From positions 399,177 through 463,176 of the forward strand of contig JAJVDF010000207.1 in assembly GCA_022410635.1 (NCBI GenBank): DNA of 64,000 bases, in the 5' to 3' direction. The DNA comes from Tretioscincus oriximinensis. Its lineage: Eukaryota > Chordata > Lepidosauria > Squamata > Gymnophthalmidae. Both the position numbers and the translations under genes were made by a program. Position 1 is the stretch's first letter. The number at the start of each line of letters is the position of its first letter. Below are positions 40,111-52,091 of this stretch, piece after piece. A model generated the notes under the pieces. That model searched no databases. It had not been told where the DNA came from and was given only the letters and a program-made list of their open reading frames with translations.

Positions 40111-40427
40111 TTTTTATAAAAATATACTCTAAGCCAGAAGAACGTCTTCAACTTGTCTAATGCCAGATGCTTTTCCTGGATTTTTTTTTAAATAGGTTGT
40201 GTAACATGCTGGGATGCATTTAAAAATAAAATGGGAACTGGACTTTGTGAGTAAGATGTGTTTTACAAGTGTGCAGTGTTTAATTCATAACCATATTTGG
40301 GCCTGGAAATACATTCTGCTCCAGACTTGACTGACTGGTGTTTCTACAGCATCTGAGTCAGTTTCATAAATGGATTCAGACTGAAATTCTGCTTTATTTC
40401 CTAGCCTGATTGAACAGTGAGACTTGG

Positions 40428-40808
40428 GCTGCAGTCACACAAAGGATTTTTTTTACTAAGATGGTACTTACATCAGGCTGAATTCAACTCATGAGGTTAT
40501 GCATGTTCAGCAATCCACTCTCTAAAAATACATGTGGTCTCATATTTTCCAGCAACAGGTGTTTGTCTGATTTACACGTCCATGGTAAATCTCGCAAGAC
40601 TTGTCTGCTACATGGAAAAGGTTCTCAGCTCTCAGAGAATGCTGGGAATTGTAATAAGGCAAGCGCAGCAATGACTTATGGAGCTTGTCATGTGATTAAT
40701 GCAAAGCAATGTAACAAAACAGCGTGGAAATTTGGATAGGTGAGGCGGAATTAAAATAAATTTAAAAGAAATAGTGATACTAAACATGTTATGAGAAAAC
40801 AGCCTTCC
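40428..40808 (-). mobile_element. F3 DNA transposon, copy 3
   Basis: Minus-strand F3: TTCAGCAATCCACTCTCTAAAA, CCATGGTAAATCTCGCAAGAC, AGAGAATGCTGGGAATTGTAA, AAGGCAAGCGCAGCAATGAC and TTTAAAAGAAATAGTGATAC, to AAACATGTTATGAG near 40795. Frames over it have no domain. Confidence 0.7.
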
Positions 40809-41061
40809 TTTGATTGCAAATGAACATGCAACAGATTGCTCTGCTTTTGCTATGCATCCATTTCTAAAGGCTTATTACTCACCATTAAATATAATATGCA
40901 TCATAAATATAATAAACACATTCAGTATCTGCAAGGGCAGCATGCATTTTTATAGACAAAACTCTCCAATTGATAGATTTTATGCTGTTTGTAGATGGAA
41001 AGATAACCTTTTGGAAATGAGATTTCAGAAGTTAACCACTGTCCTAGCAGAAAGAAAGACA

Positions 41062-41625
41062 TAGGAACATAAGAGGAGGAGCCTTGTTGGACCAGGCTAG
41101 AGCCCTTCTAATCCAGAACCCCCATTTGTTCTCCACTCCCTGCAAATGGTACTCTAGGAATCCTGACTATTGCTCTATTTTGGAGGCAGTATCAAGAGAT
41201 CCATCCTAGTAGCTATTGAGGCCCTTGGCTTCCATGAACTTGTCTAGTCCTGTCTTAAAGCTATCCAGGCTGCTAACTGCCACCACCTCTTCTGGAAGTC
41301 AATTCCACAAACCAATTACCCTCTAGGTGAATTTTTTTTCTTTATCTGTCTTAACTCTTCTGCCTACTAGTTTCAAGGAACGCCTTCAAGTCCTAGCTTT
41401 GTGTGATATAACAAATATGTTTTCTCTATTCATCTAATCTACCCCATGCAAGATTTTATACACTTCAATCAGATCACCTCTTATATACCATCTTTCAAGG
41501 CTGAAGAGGCCCAGACATTGCAGCCTGATTTCATAAGCGAGGTGCTTCAGCCCCTTGATTGTTCTTGTTGCCCTCTTTTTACACCTTCTCCAATTCCACA
41601 ATATCTTTTCTAATATGTGGTGAAT
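41062..41625 (-). mobile_element. CR1 LINE 3' half
   Basis: Minus strand from near 41625 (GAATTGGAGAAGGTGTAAAAAG) through CTTTGAAAGATGG..AGGTGATCTGATTG, GTAGGCAGAAGAG, TTCCAGAAGAGGTGG and AGACAGGACTAGACAAG to the UTR and TTCTTATGTTCC-like end at 41062-41075. Frame broken in several places. Confidence 0.9.
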
Positions 41626-42515
41626 TCTAAGAGTTGCTTGATTATTCATCAAGAAACAAGTTTACTTTGGAATAAAAGAAGGATAGAATAAAACTGTTAT
41701 AGCACTTTCAGAGAGCTCTACATTAACTTTCTAGATAGAAACATTTCAGTAATCAAAAGTGTTGGCACAGAAAGATATGGAAAAAGAGTGTTAAACCCAC
41801 ATACACAGCCTTTTTAGAGACCAAGAAACTAAAAATCTGTCTAGTGAGGTGTGGCAACTTCTCATCCAATCAGAGAAAATGCAAACTACATACTGGATTA
41901 GAATCTGGTCCAATTCTTCCTTGTTCTGTGTCTTATGGTAACTTCTTATGGTGACTATTTTCCAAGCTATAATTTAAAGTTTTTATGCACAGATCCTATC
42001 CACTTAAAACCAAAAAAAATATGTTGTATTATATATTTTTAAAAAGAAAAATGCCTATGTGCTGCGGTTGAGATGGGAAAGATCCCAACTCAAATAAAAC
42101 TAGCAAGTTTTCCCTGTAGTGATTGATTCCAATTACTTTTAATGATCAATGGCTAATCTGGGACCTTCTAGACCATATACATTTGCGAAAATAAGAATTA
42201 TATGTATTTATTTATTTGTATTTCTATAATGCCCTATATCCAAAAATCTCAGGTAGGTTAAGATAAAAAAACTAATAATATATTAAAAAAATGCCCTGAA
42301 ATAGGGAAGGGATTCCAAAAATCTACACTGTTTACATTACACTTCAGAAATGTTGGTGTAGATCATATTATGGTGTTTGGAGCAGCACCTCTTTATACCA
42401 GTCTTCTAAAGTTTCCTTGCACATGAATTATCTTTGTATATAGTACCGGTATATATTTTTCGTTATCGTTATTTATGTATGTGTTTTTCTGGTATGTATG
42501 TTAATTATGTTATGA
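41626..42515. other. No gene; LINE-tail-like fragment at 42.2 kb
   Basis: TATTTATTTATTTGTATTTC..AATGCCCTATATCC at 42204-42245 resembles the antisense 3' end of the LINE type also seen at 45.23 and 58.15 kb. The rest is unrecognised. Confidence 0.35.
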
Positions 42516-42568
42516 TAAATAACAACAACAACAACAATAATAACAATAATAACAACAATAATAAATAG
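42516..42568. repeat. AAC/AAT microsatellite
   Basis: ACAACAACAACAACAATAAT units. Confidence 0.9.
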
Positions 42569-43038
42569 TATTTTTTTCTGATTACATGCTTAAGAAGCCA
42601 CTAAATGAAAAAAATGGATCTGGAATGCACTGTTAAAATCTGGCCAGAATCTCATAGAATATCTAGGATGGGAGTTTCATAGCAGAGATTCCCAATAAAA
42701 ACACAGACAGCACGACTGCCTACCTTTTTCCCAGTTATTTTCTAAGGTACTATGAGACCCCTTGCTACATATTTTTGGCTAAGATTTGAGATTCATGGAG
42801 TATAATTGAAACAGCTGGCTTTTTAATGTAACATCAATCAGGGCCCTATTTAGGCAAAATATAGCTACAGTTAGTCCTAAAAAGATAGTTATATTTTTAT
42901 TGCTTTTATTATTATAAAACCCTAAGTAACTGAGAGAAGAGGAGGAGTAAAATAAATATATAAATATAAATAAGTAAGTAAATTTCAGCCCATGGGCAAA
43001 ATACAGCCAAAATACAGGCTTGACATCAGTATAGGTTA
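42569..43038. other. No gene recognised
   Basis: No repeat or gene identified. AT-rich TAAATATA tract near 42955. Confidence 0.4.
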
Positions 43039-43046
43039 GTGGATGG

Positions 43047-43259
43047 TAGGCTGACCAGATGACCCCTTTTGGGGGTGGGTGGGTTTGAAAACCTATTTTT
43101 GGAGTGCCTCCCGTTTTTTTCTGAAGAAAACAAAAAAACAAAAACAAAAGAAATTTTGAAAAAAAAATTTTTTGACAAACTTTTCCTCAGAAAAAACTAG
43201 GAGGCACCCCAAAACCGGGTTTTCAACCCCCCCCCCCAAGGGGTCATCTGGTCAGCCTA
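43047..43259. mobile_element. F1 foldback element, copy 6, perfect 8-bp TSD
   Basis: TAGGCTGACCAGATGACCCC to GGTCATCTGGTCAGCCTA, 213 bp, flanked by identical GTGGATGG at 43039-43046 and 43260-43267. Confidence 0.9.
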
Positions 43260-43505
43260 GTGGATGGAGATGGTGTGGCTCACAAAAACAGCAGTAAATG
43301 CACTAGAATCAATCTCCCTTTGAAGCAATGAGGGTTTTTTTTATTTTCCTTTGGGTCATTGTACAATATATGTATGCCATATCTTGATCCCCATTTCTAT
43401 CAACAAGACAACCTGCCTCCAAAATGGTGGCACCCAGGCAGAAGGATGATCAAAATGGTGGTGACCATGACAGAGCTGACAGGTCCTGTGAATGCTAGTC
43501 TAGCA

Positions 43506-43695
43506 TAGGCTGTCCAGATGACTCCTTTTTTGGAGGGGGGGGTAGGAACCGAGTTTTTGGTTTTTGCTGAGGAAACATTTTTTCAAAAAAAATTTTTTTT
43601 AATTCTTTTTTCCCTTTTTTTTCCTCAGGAAAAACCAGGAGGCACCTCAAAACCGGGTTTTAACCCTCCAAAAACGGGGTCATCTGGTCAGCCTA
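43506..43695. mobile_element. F1 foldback element, copy 7, perfect 8-bp TSD
   Basis: TAGGCTGTCCAGATGACTCC to GGTCATCTGGTCAGCCTA, 190 bp, flanked by identical GTCTAGCA at 43498-43505 and 43696-43703. Arms are shorter and more diverged than in copy 6. Confidence 0.9.
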
Positions 43696-43703
43696 GTCTA
43701 GCA

Positions 43704-45225
43704 GCCTGTTAATACTTAAGTGGTACTCAATTAAAAAAAAAATCTGGCACATTTTGAAAAGCTTTCCTGAGGGTCTACATCTTATAAAACTACATCACCT
43801 TATAAAAACTTCCTTTTAAAGTACTTTATATTGTATGTTATTTTTATTCTATGTGATATGTATATATTGTATACTTAGAAATATGAGATAAGGCTACTTT
43901 AGCAAGAAAATGTCTGTCTTTACAGCCTTAAAATTCATCCAGCGGAAGCTTCATTAAGTGTGTCTGACTGCACCATGGGAATTGGCGGAGCAAGTTCTGG
44001 ATTCCTCTCTAGTCCTCATTCATGCCAAACAGTTCAGAAAGGCACTACTTAGTTCAATCTCATATTGAAAGCCATTCATGTTTTTCTGTCATGGCTTTAA
44101 TGGCTAACAAGTCTGAACTTTTTATGAAAGAACCAAAAGAGAGGGCTAAAATCCAAACTGTTTTGAAAAGGAAAAGCTTCCTTTGGCTGGAATCCAAACT
44201 TTTCCTGCCCAAACACTTTGAACACTCCCATGGCATGAGTTACAGAACTCATGTATGCTAAGATGTTCTTGGCAGGCCTCCCGGTGGTAGATATTAAGGC
44301 TTAGGAATAGTTTTGATGGACTTGTGTTTCTAAGGGGACTGTTTATTCTAGTAATGTCTGTGATGTGAGTAAGAGAAAGCCATGCTTAGGGGTGCTTTTG
44401 CTCCATTCTTCCTTCTAACGGGAGTTGGAAGATTCATTATGGAAGTGTTGCATGACTTGGAGGACATCAAGATAGAGTGTGGAGTAACAATGACTGTGGG
44501 TTCAATTTTGTGTGTGCAAGGAGAGAAGTATCTTTAAAAGATCATGGTGACTTTTGCCAACCTGACAAAATAATGACAGAAGGTGAACATTATCTGGGAG
44601 AGATATGATGAGCTGAGAAGACTAGGTGGTGTCCTCAGGAAATCTAAATAGTTTAAAACACTGCATAGCTTAATTTGAATGAGGTTGCTAATCATTCTTA
44701 CCTTGGGGCATTTGGGTTGATAGTTATATTTTAAGCTTTTTAAAATAATATGCCAGGGTATTTAAACTAAGAATACATCTTATTTGGAACTCTTTTAAAG
44801 CAGATTTTCTGCACAAATATATCCAGCACAATTTATATATGTTTTTATATATTTTATTTACATTAGTAAGATTTACAAACTGTGTTGTTCAGGAATTCCG
44901 AAGTGGTGAAAAAAATCAATGAAAAACAAGCAAACCAAGAGAAACTTGGAAATATTATAAAATGAAAATATTAGCAGGAACAAGGCTATGCTGTCTATGT
45001 AAACTTTATGAATTAGAATATCTAAGTGCATCAAACCATCCACAGAGATGTTGTGGGGAAGAATGATAGGCTAGAAAACAAGCTTAATATTGTTAGACAC
45101 CACTCAGTCATGACCCTAACCCAAGTTAACTGCACTTTTATACAATTTTATTGACAGAGATACAAAAATAGTTTGCCATAGTCTACATCAAGAGAAAGAG
45201 ACCTAAAAGAATGCATCACCCATAT
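43704..45225. other. No gene recognised
   Basis: About 1.5 kb without a family I can identify, AT-rich, with only short frames. Some of it may be old repeat, some unique. Confidence 0.4.
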
Positions 45226-45965
45226 ATGTACTTATTTATGTAGTTATGTATTTTATGTACTTAAATCTTTATACCACCCTAAACCAAAAGGTCTGAGGGT
45301 TGTTAACAATTAAAACCAAATTAACATATTAAAACAACAATATCTGAAAGCAGAAGGAAAACAGGTTTTTTCAACCAAAGGCCAGGTTAAAGAGGTTAGT
45401 CTTCAAACATTTTCTGAATGCATACAGCAATAGTAATTGATGTACTTCAAGGAAGACTGAGTCTTGGGACTGCCATGGAGAAGGCCCCATCTTAGCTTCA
45501 CAGTCAGGAGGGCCATAACTGCAGACCTTGGCATGGACAGGTTGATATAGGAGAAGGTGTTCATTCAGATATTTGGGGCCCACATTATTTAGGGTCTTAT
45601 GGGTTAGAATTAATACCTTGAATTGGTTTCGATAGCAAATGGGCATCTAGTGTGATATATGTCTAGCCAGTTGTTTTGGTCAGAAGTCTAGCTGCTGTGT
45701 TCTACATCAGCTGCAGCTTCCGATCCATTCCCAAGGGCAACCCCATAATACAATCTGTATAGAGTCCAATCTGGAAGTTACTATGGATTACTGTAGCCTG
45801 ATTGTCCCTGTCTAGAAGTGGCCATAACTAGTGAACCAGACACAGCTGGAAGGCGGCACTCCTGGCCATCACCTCCACGTGGTCTTCAAGTTCTGCCCAA
45901 AATCCAGAAGACCCCACAAATTTCACATCTGTCTGTGCTTTAAGATATGTCACTGAACCCATCCT
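45226..45965. repeat. Unclassified interspersed repeat, longest copy, with LINE-like tail
   Basis: Begins with an antisense LINE-tail-like TTTATACCACCCTAAACC, then CCAAAGGCCAGGTTAAAGAGG, GGGTCTTATGGGTTAGAATTAATACC, GGCATCTAGTGTGATATATG, TCAGCTGCAGCTTCCGATCC, CAATCTGGAAGTTACTATGG and CACCTCCACGTGG. Other pieces lie at 23.93, 33.92, 34.83 and 35.22 kb. A minus-strand frame (45371-45646) reads FKVLILTHKTLNNVGPKYLNE, reminiscent of an L2-like C-terminus, but I am not certain it was ever coding. Confidence 0.5.
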
Positions 45966-46289
45966 GGTTACTCCACCATGCACTGGAACTAAATAGATGG
46001 AGATATGTGACAGGAAATTATCAGTGCTGGCTCTAGACTGTTATCTAAGGTGCATCAGGTACTGTATTCATTTAATCTCTGGCTGAAGAAACAGCCTCCT
46101 CTCTTTTTAAGCCACTGTTATTTGTTGTTTTGGTTATTTTAGTTTCTTCTGTATTTTTTAAAATGTGACTTGCCCTAAGAACTGTCAGCACAGAGCAGAA
46201 TAGAAATATAGATGAATTAATGTTTCTTTAACAAGCGAGCCAAGTAGGTGAGTCAAAATTTCCCTGCTTCTGAACAAGCATACAATAAA

Positions 46290-46735
46290 AGAAACCCTGC
46301 TGAATCTGGCTAGAGCCCATCTAGTCCAGCATTCTGTCTCACACAGTGGCCCACCAACTGCACATGCGAAGTCTCAAGCAGAAGATGGCAAAAAACTACA
46401 CTTGCTGCCTGTTGCTCCATCCTGGTGGTAGTCTGAAGAGATCCATCCTAATAGCTTCCACAAACTTGCCTAATCCTGTCTTAAAGCTCTCCAGTTTGCT
46501 AGCTATCACCAACTCTTCTGGAATTGAATTCCACAGAACAATGACCCTCTGGGTGAAAAAATACTTTCCTTTGTCTGTCCTCACTCTTCTGCCCATCAGT
46601 TTCAAGGAATGCCCCATGGTCCTGGTGTTGTGTGATAGAGAAAACATTTTTCCCTATACAACCTATCCATCGCATGCATGATTTTGTACACTTCAGTCAG
46701 ATTCACCTCTCAGATCTTTTGAGGCTGAAGAGCGT
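46290..46735 (-). mobile_element. CR1 LINE 3' part
   Basis: Minus strand from AGATCTGAGAGGTGAATCTG through MFSLSHNTRTMGHSLKL, KYFFTQRVIVLWNSIPEEL and LESFKTGLGKFVE into the UTR and ATGCTGGACTAGATGGGC. An 83-codon frame survives (46396-46647). Confidence 0.9.
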
Positions 46736-48040
46736 CAAACTCTCTCTCGTGCATTTTGTCTTCTGGTGAGACCCTTCCTTATTTTTTTAATGAAGAGACA
46801 CACTAGAGTTTGAGAAGGTGAATATGGACCATTTTGCAAAGATGTTTGCAAAAACCCAGCAATCAGGAGTTTACAGTTCCTCATCCCTTTATTATTAATG
46901 CATTGGGAAGCATGGTGAAAGCACCATTTACGTGTTTTGGGCAAAGAATCATGATGTAGAAACATCCTGTAAGAACCAGGTAGGAAAATGTCATGGGGAA
47001 GGGACATAAACCAATCTAAAATTGGTTTTGCAATTGGGGTGATTTCTCCTCCCTTGAAAATCACAATTAGTTGATAGCTTTGGATTTTAACACCATCCAG
47101 GACTATTTTATCTCATCTTAAGGCTGCGTCATGAAGCTAAATGAAAGTGTGTGTATACAATTTGTTCATAAAGGACAATACGATGATCAGTAATGCTTAG
47201 CAATATTTCCAGAAAGAGTTACCTGCAATAAACCTGGAAGAAAAGGTTCCTATGTGGGAAGCGTGGAACATAAAAATGCTGTAAAAACTATTCAGCGAAA
47301 TGATTAATCCAATTTGAACAAAATGAATGTCCCGTACAAAACATTGGAGAGTTCAGCGTAGATTCCAAGCTTCCAGATACTTTAGCATACCTGCCCAAAG
47401 GAGCCCTAAACCTGTTCAGTCATGTGCCAACTAATTTGGCAATTACATGATGACAGTGGATACTAGATTTAATGACTGTTTGGCATCTTCCCTTCTCAGA
47501 ATTTCATCTCCTATTTGGTATATAATATGTGCAATAATTATGACAGAAATCATACCTGTTCAAACCCAGATGTGCGTAGGCTTCGTTCTATTTACTGAGC
47601 CAGGGGCAACTTACCTTACAAAAGTATTATATATATATATTTAGATGATGCAGATTATCATTAAATGAGTGGTTGTATTTCCTCTCTCAAGTCCACGGGC
47701 AAGAACTTCAAAGTTTATTGAAAACGTTACTCACTTCACTCTGTTATAATCTAGATGTGCTTATGCTTCATGTTTGCCACATATCCTTTCCACTGTGATC
47801 TGTCATAAGAAAAAGCAATTCAACATGGGTAGCACAAAACTGTGCTCTAGGAGTAGCAGGAGTCAAGCAACAGCAATCTCATAACAAGATAGAGACAGAA
47901 GATAGCAAACAAAGAGACTGCATTCAATTATTTTATTCAATTTAGGTCTGCAGAACCTTGGAGAGTTCCAAGGAAACAAAGATGTTGCTACAATGCAAAT
48001 ACAAAGCTCAGGCTGCACCAACACTAAGATTTTTTATCGT
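46736..48040. other. No gene recognised; possible worn F2 piece
   Basis: 46.91-47.05 kb (AGCACCATTTACGTGTTTTGGGC, CCAGGTAGGAAAATGTCATGGGG) weakly resembles F2 in antisense. An ATATATATAT run at 47628-47640. Nothing else. Confidence 0.35.
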
Positions 48041-48044
48041 GATA

Positions 48045-48485
48045 ATATCAACATTATGTAGAATCCACACCATGAGTTCATGTAAGTTCAGTGATCTACT
48101 TGCTAAAAAGGCCCATGGCCTTGGATTTTCCAACCACGATTGTTGCCTCAATTTCATAGTGTTCTTCTCTAAAATCTGATAAATAGCATTCATGGGGCAT
48201 TCAGTACCTTGAACATGAGAAATCTCGAGATACTTTAAGGCTAGATGTAAATGTTCATTGGCTCTCAGCTCAAAGAGAATGCTGAGAACTGTAATAATGA
48301 AAGCACAGTAATCATTTATGGGAAATGCTATGTGCTGAGAATACAAGTAGAAAGGGAAGGAAGGAAACAGCATGGAAAATTAAAGGTAGGTGGGGTGGAA
48401 TTGCAGATGTGTTTTTCTGGATTTAAAAGAAATAGCAAAACAAAACATGTCATTAGGAGGCACCCTCAGAGTTTTGCCTGAGTAA
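48045..48485 (-). mobile_element. F3 DNA transposon, copy 4
   Basis: Minus-strand F3 order: ATTATGTAGAATCCACACC, AAGTTCAGTGATCTACTTGC, AAAAGGCCCATGGCCTTGG, AGAGAATGCTGAGAACTG, GAAAGCACAGTAATCATTTATGG and TTTAAAAGAAATAGCAAAAC. Confidence 0.7.
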
Positions 48486-48834
48486 GGAAAAAGTCCCAGT
48501 CTCTAATTCCAGAATATTCGGTTCTTTATCTGGATAAATTCTGCTTGAAATCCAAGAGAGCCATTACTAGTCTATATGATGATCTAAGAGTCAGATGAAG
48601 TAGAAGACAGCATTTTGTACTTTTTTATAGTTTTGTTTTGAGCTTTTTGGAACGCAGCAGCTCTCTTCATCCTTCCAAATACAAAATGTATCAGAGTCAA
48701 TCAATGCTAGACGGTCGGAACAAGTTACTGTTCACCATACTTTTAGTTGCATGGTTGCGTGATTGAGATTCCAGCAAACAAATAAAACTATTCTGATGCC
48801 ATTCATGGATATTAGATTTAGGGCACATATCCAA
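48486..48834. other. No gene recognised
   Basis: Nothing identified. Confidence 0.4.
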
Positions 48835-49777
48835 GACCCCTTCTACATGATGTTTTCCTACATGGATGTTATTGGGATGTTCCAACAATCATGATTACTC
48901 TGTCCCATGTCCAACAGAGATTCTTTCTGATAGCTTTGCAAAACTGTCCATATTCTCATTCCAAACCTTCATGTGCCTACTTAGTTAACGGGAGAAGGCG
49001 GGCTCCCACAAGATGACACCAGCACAAGACAATGACAATCTCATACACATCCTGGTTACTCGGTGCAGAATCTTATGCTGAGCATGTTCAAGATTTACTT
49101 CCTAGTTAGTCAACTTGTCTCTTCCACATGAGCTTAATGGTTTTCTAATGGTTTGTTTGCAAAAGGATGAGGTATATATGCTTGGGTTATTTCGGAATGT
49201 AACATAAGAACATAATACCATAAGAGGAGCTTTGCTGAATAGGGCCAGAACCCATCTAGTCCAGCATTCTGTCTCACACAGAGGCCCACCAATTGCACCT
49301 GTGCACTCTGAACAGAAGAAGGTAAAATATGCACCTGTTCTCAACTCCCTGCAAATGGTATTTCAAGAGTATTGCCTGTTGCTCCATCCCAGAGGCAGCA
49401 TCATAGCTATTCACCTAGTAGCTATTTATAACCTGGATGTTAATAAACCTGTCTAATCCTGTCTTAAAGCTATCCAGATTGCCAGCTACCGCCACCTCTT
49501 CTGGAAGTAAATTCCAAAGGCCGATGACTCTCTGGGTGAAAAAATACTTTCCTTTGTCTGTTCTCACTCTTCTGCCCATCGGTTTCAATGTTCTGGTCCT
49601 AATATTGGGTGATAGAGAATTTTTTTCTCTATTCACCTTATCCATCTGTGTGTGATTTTATACATTTCAATCAGATCATCTCTTAAATGCCACCCTATGA
49701 GACTGAAGAGGCCCAGATGTCGCACCTTCATAAGGAAGGAGCCATTGTGGTTTTTAACACATTGTGTAGAGAGGCCT
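48835..49777. mobile_element. F2 DNA transposon, copy 4, split by a CR1
   Basis: Left terminus GACCCCTTCTACATGATG and right end CACATTGTGTAGAGAGGCCT are inverted; both flanks read CAA (48832-48834 and 49778-49780), a 3-bp TSD. The left half runs to GGTTATTTCGGAATGTAA at about 49203; the right part resumes as GCCATTGTGGTTTTTAACAC at 49741, as in copy 5. Palindrome decayed to CTGAGCATGTTCAA at 49078. Confidence 0.8.
49203..49738 (-). mobile_element. CR1 LINE inserted in F2 copy 4
   Basis: Minus strand CR1: ORF remnants VNREK.SLS, KYFFTQRVIGLWNLLPEEVAVAGNLDSFKTGLDRF and the 3' UTR to TTATGTTCTTATGTTA at the left. 5' truncated near 49738 (TTATGAAGGTGCGACATCTGGG). Confidence 0.9.
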
Positions 49778-49780
49778 CAA

Positions 49781-50765
49781 GTCCTTGGAGGCTGCTAGAG
49801 GTTTTTCTATTCATTATTTTCCTGTGTAAATTCAACATGATTAAGCAGCTGATCCATTTCTTGTAGCCTCTTCTGTTACTGAAGAGCATTGAAAGAATTG
49901 TGAGCTATGGATCTTTGAAGCTGTTATAGGCAGTGCCAAGACAATAAAAAGGCTATGCATGGCCTTTGCATGATGGAAGTTGCATAAACATACTAGCAGG
50001 AAAACATCTAATTATGGATCTTGGCTTCTTCCAGTCATATGTGACAAATCCTCCATAATGACATTATTGATTTTTGAACTCCAGAACTGGGATGAGTTGG
50101 GCTTTCCAAAATGAAATAAATGATGAATAGAATGAAAGCATAATTAAAACACGGAGGCAGAATCAGGGCAATTCTGTACTGGCCCACAATGGGAGCAACC
50201 CTGGAAGCCCCAGAAGGTAAGCGTGGATTCCACCTGTGACATTTCAAGTATAACATTTAAATAGCCTTTTAAAATGAGAAGCATCGCATCTTAAAAACTG
50301 AGTACTGTAGATTAGGACCTGACTATGCACAATGTAATCTAGCAGTTGTCAGTTCCGAAATTCTAAACGTCACTGTGTTTTACTTATTAAATTATGTAAG
50401 ATGCTACGTACCAATGGGTGGCAACATGGAACTAGGTAAGGTGGTGATTAGAATCTTAATTTTGCTGTCCCTGAATCTTGTTTTGGGCTCCTGCACATTG
50501 AACATGGTTTGGCAAGTTCAAACAGAGGTTTCTAATTAACTGCTTTGCCTGTCTGTCTTCCCTCCACGGTCCTGATCTGTTGATGTCGGCTGTCAACTAG
50601 CAAAGGAATATGATCCAAAGCTTTTGTCAGGGGCAAGACAGAAACCTTTTGATTTGAGGCAGGCCACATCCCTAGGTATTTTCAAACCAATAGTCTTTTA
50701 TGATTGGAAATCTGACTTTATGAATTTGTGAACACAGAATATAATATATATATTCTTTAAGAATA
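49781..50765. other. No gene recognised
   Basis: No family or gene identified. Confidence 0.4.
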
Positions 50766-50815
50766 TTTTATCTATCTATCTATTTATCTATCTACTTACC
50801 TACCTACTTACCATT
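50766..50815. repeat. TATC/TACC microsatellite
   Basis: TCTATCTATCTAT followed by TACCTACCTACTTACC units. Confidence 0.9.
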
Positions 50816-51234
50816 ACATTTTTACCTACCTTTATATTCCATCCTCCACCTGAGATTCTTAATATTTTATGTATTCCTTTTTTAATTTATGCATTGGTTA
50901 TTCATGGTTTATGTACTGCTTTGTTTATTTTATATGTTACTGGTACTTATCAGTCACATGCCAATATTTAAATATTCTAGTCAATAATATATTAATATAT
51001 TAAATATTAAAAATATGTGATTTTACTATTGTTGTATTTTAACTTTTATTGCTATCATTAATTAGACTTAATATATATAAACATGAACATATATGTACCC
51101 TATTGTTGGTTTCTATTTAATCTAAACATAAAATGATTTAGGTCAGCACGAGGTAAAGGGATTTTCCAACTATTTCCCTCAATAAAACTAGACTAAAACC
51201 CAAGGATGGCTGGTGGGTGCCATATTAGGTGTTT
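50816..51234. other. AT-rich DNA, no gene
   Basis: Low-complexity AT-rich sequence with AATATATTAATATATT words. Confidence 0.45.
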
Positions 51235-51605
51235 GCCCTCACTCCCTAGGGAGTCAGAAGAACTGGTTATTCATCTTACCTTTGCCACTGTTTGAATTTC
51301 CCCCGTGCTGCTTACTCAAGGCAAATCAGCTGGTTATAGTGATTTCAGTGCCACCAGACAACCAGGTGATAAGCCCTAATAGGCATTGCTGCACTTGCCT
51401 GATTAAAATACCCAGCATTCTTTGCGAGCCTGTCTACAATTCCCAAGCATTCTCTGCGAGACAAGAGCCACTGAACTTTTATATGGAGCCCCAAAGTCTC
51501 GCAAAATTTGCCAAGTTTACATTGCTGAATGTCCCCACAAAGCTGTCATTCATTTTACAAAATGCTCGCTGTTAAATCGCACAAACTGCTTGGTTATAAA
51601 TTCCA
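51235..51605 (+). mobile_element. F3 DNA transposon, copy 5 (diverged)
   Basis: CATTGCTGCACTTGCCTGATT, CCCAGCATTCTTTGCGAGCC, then a second core CTACAATTCCCAAGCATTCTCTGCG, CAAAGTCTCGCAAAATTTGCC and TGTCCCCACAAAGCTGTCATTC. The core appears twice here too. The 120-codon frame across it is not a gene. Confidence 0.65.
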
Positions 51606-51650
51606 TGAGAACCCTAACCCTTTCATATCCTCTGTGCATGTCTTAGGGTG

Positions 51651-52091
51651 CTTCCCCACAATATGCTTAGTTTAGCTATTCTTTTAAATTCAGAAAAAAC
51701 ATGTTCATGATTCCACATCACCTAAGTTCAATTTTCCACATTGTCTTCTCATTACATTTCCTTGTATTCTTGGTACATGATATTTCCCATAAGTCATTGC
51801 TGTGCTTGCCTTTCTATAATTCCCAGCATTCTCTGTGAGCCAAGAGCAAATGAACTTCTACAACTAGACCCAAACTCCCATGAGATTTACCATGTTCATG
51901 TTAACAAATGCCCCATGAAAGCTATTTTTCAGATTTTAGAAATGTCCACTGCAAAATCAGACAATCAATGGTAGTTGGAAAACCCGAAACCATGGGCCTC
52001 TTTAGTGAGTTAATCGCTGAACTTGCCTGAACTTGTAAGGCAGATTCTACATGATGTTGCTACCATCTCAGTACATATTCTTTGTGGGGAT
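51651..52091 (+). mobile_element. F3 DNA transposon, copy 6 (full length)
   Basis: Termini GCTTCCCCACAATATGC and, inward from the right, GCATCCCCACAAAGAATATG are inverted. The interior holds TATAATTCCCAGCATTCTCTG at 51813, CATGAGATTTACCATGTTCATG and CAGACAATCAATGGTAG. About 440 bp, no transposase. Reference copy for F3. Confidence 0.75.

Noticed and set aside
45371..45646. 91-codon minus-strand frame as an intact L2-like protein end
   Set aside because: Only the first 20 or so residues look RT-like; the rest has no support and the surrounding repeat appears non-coding.
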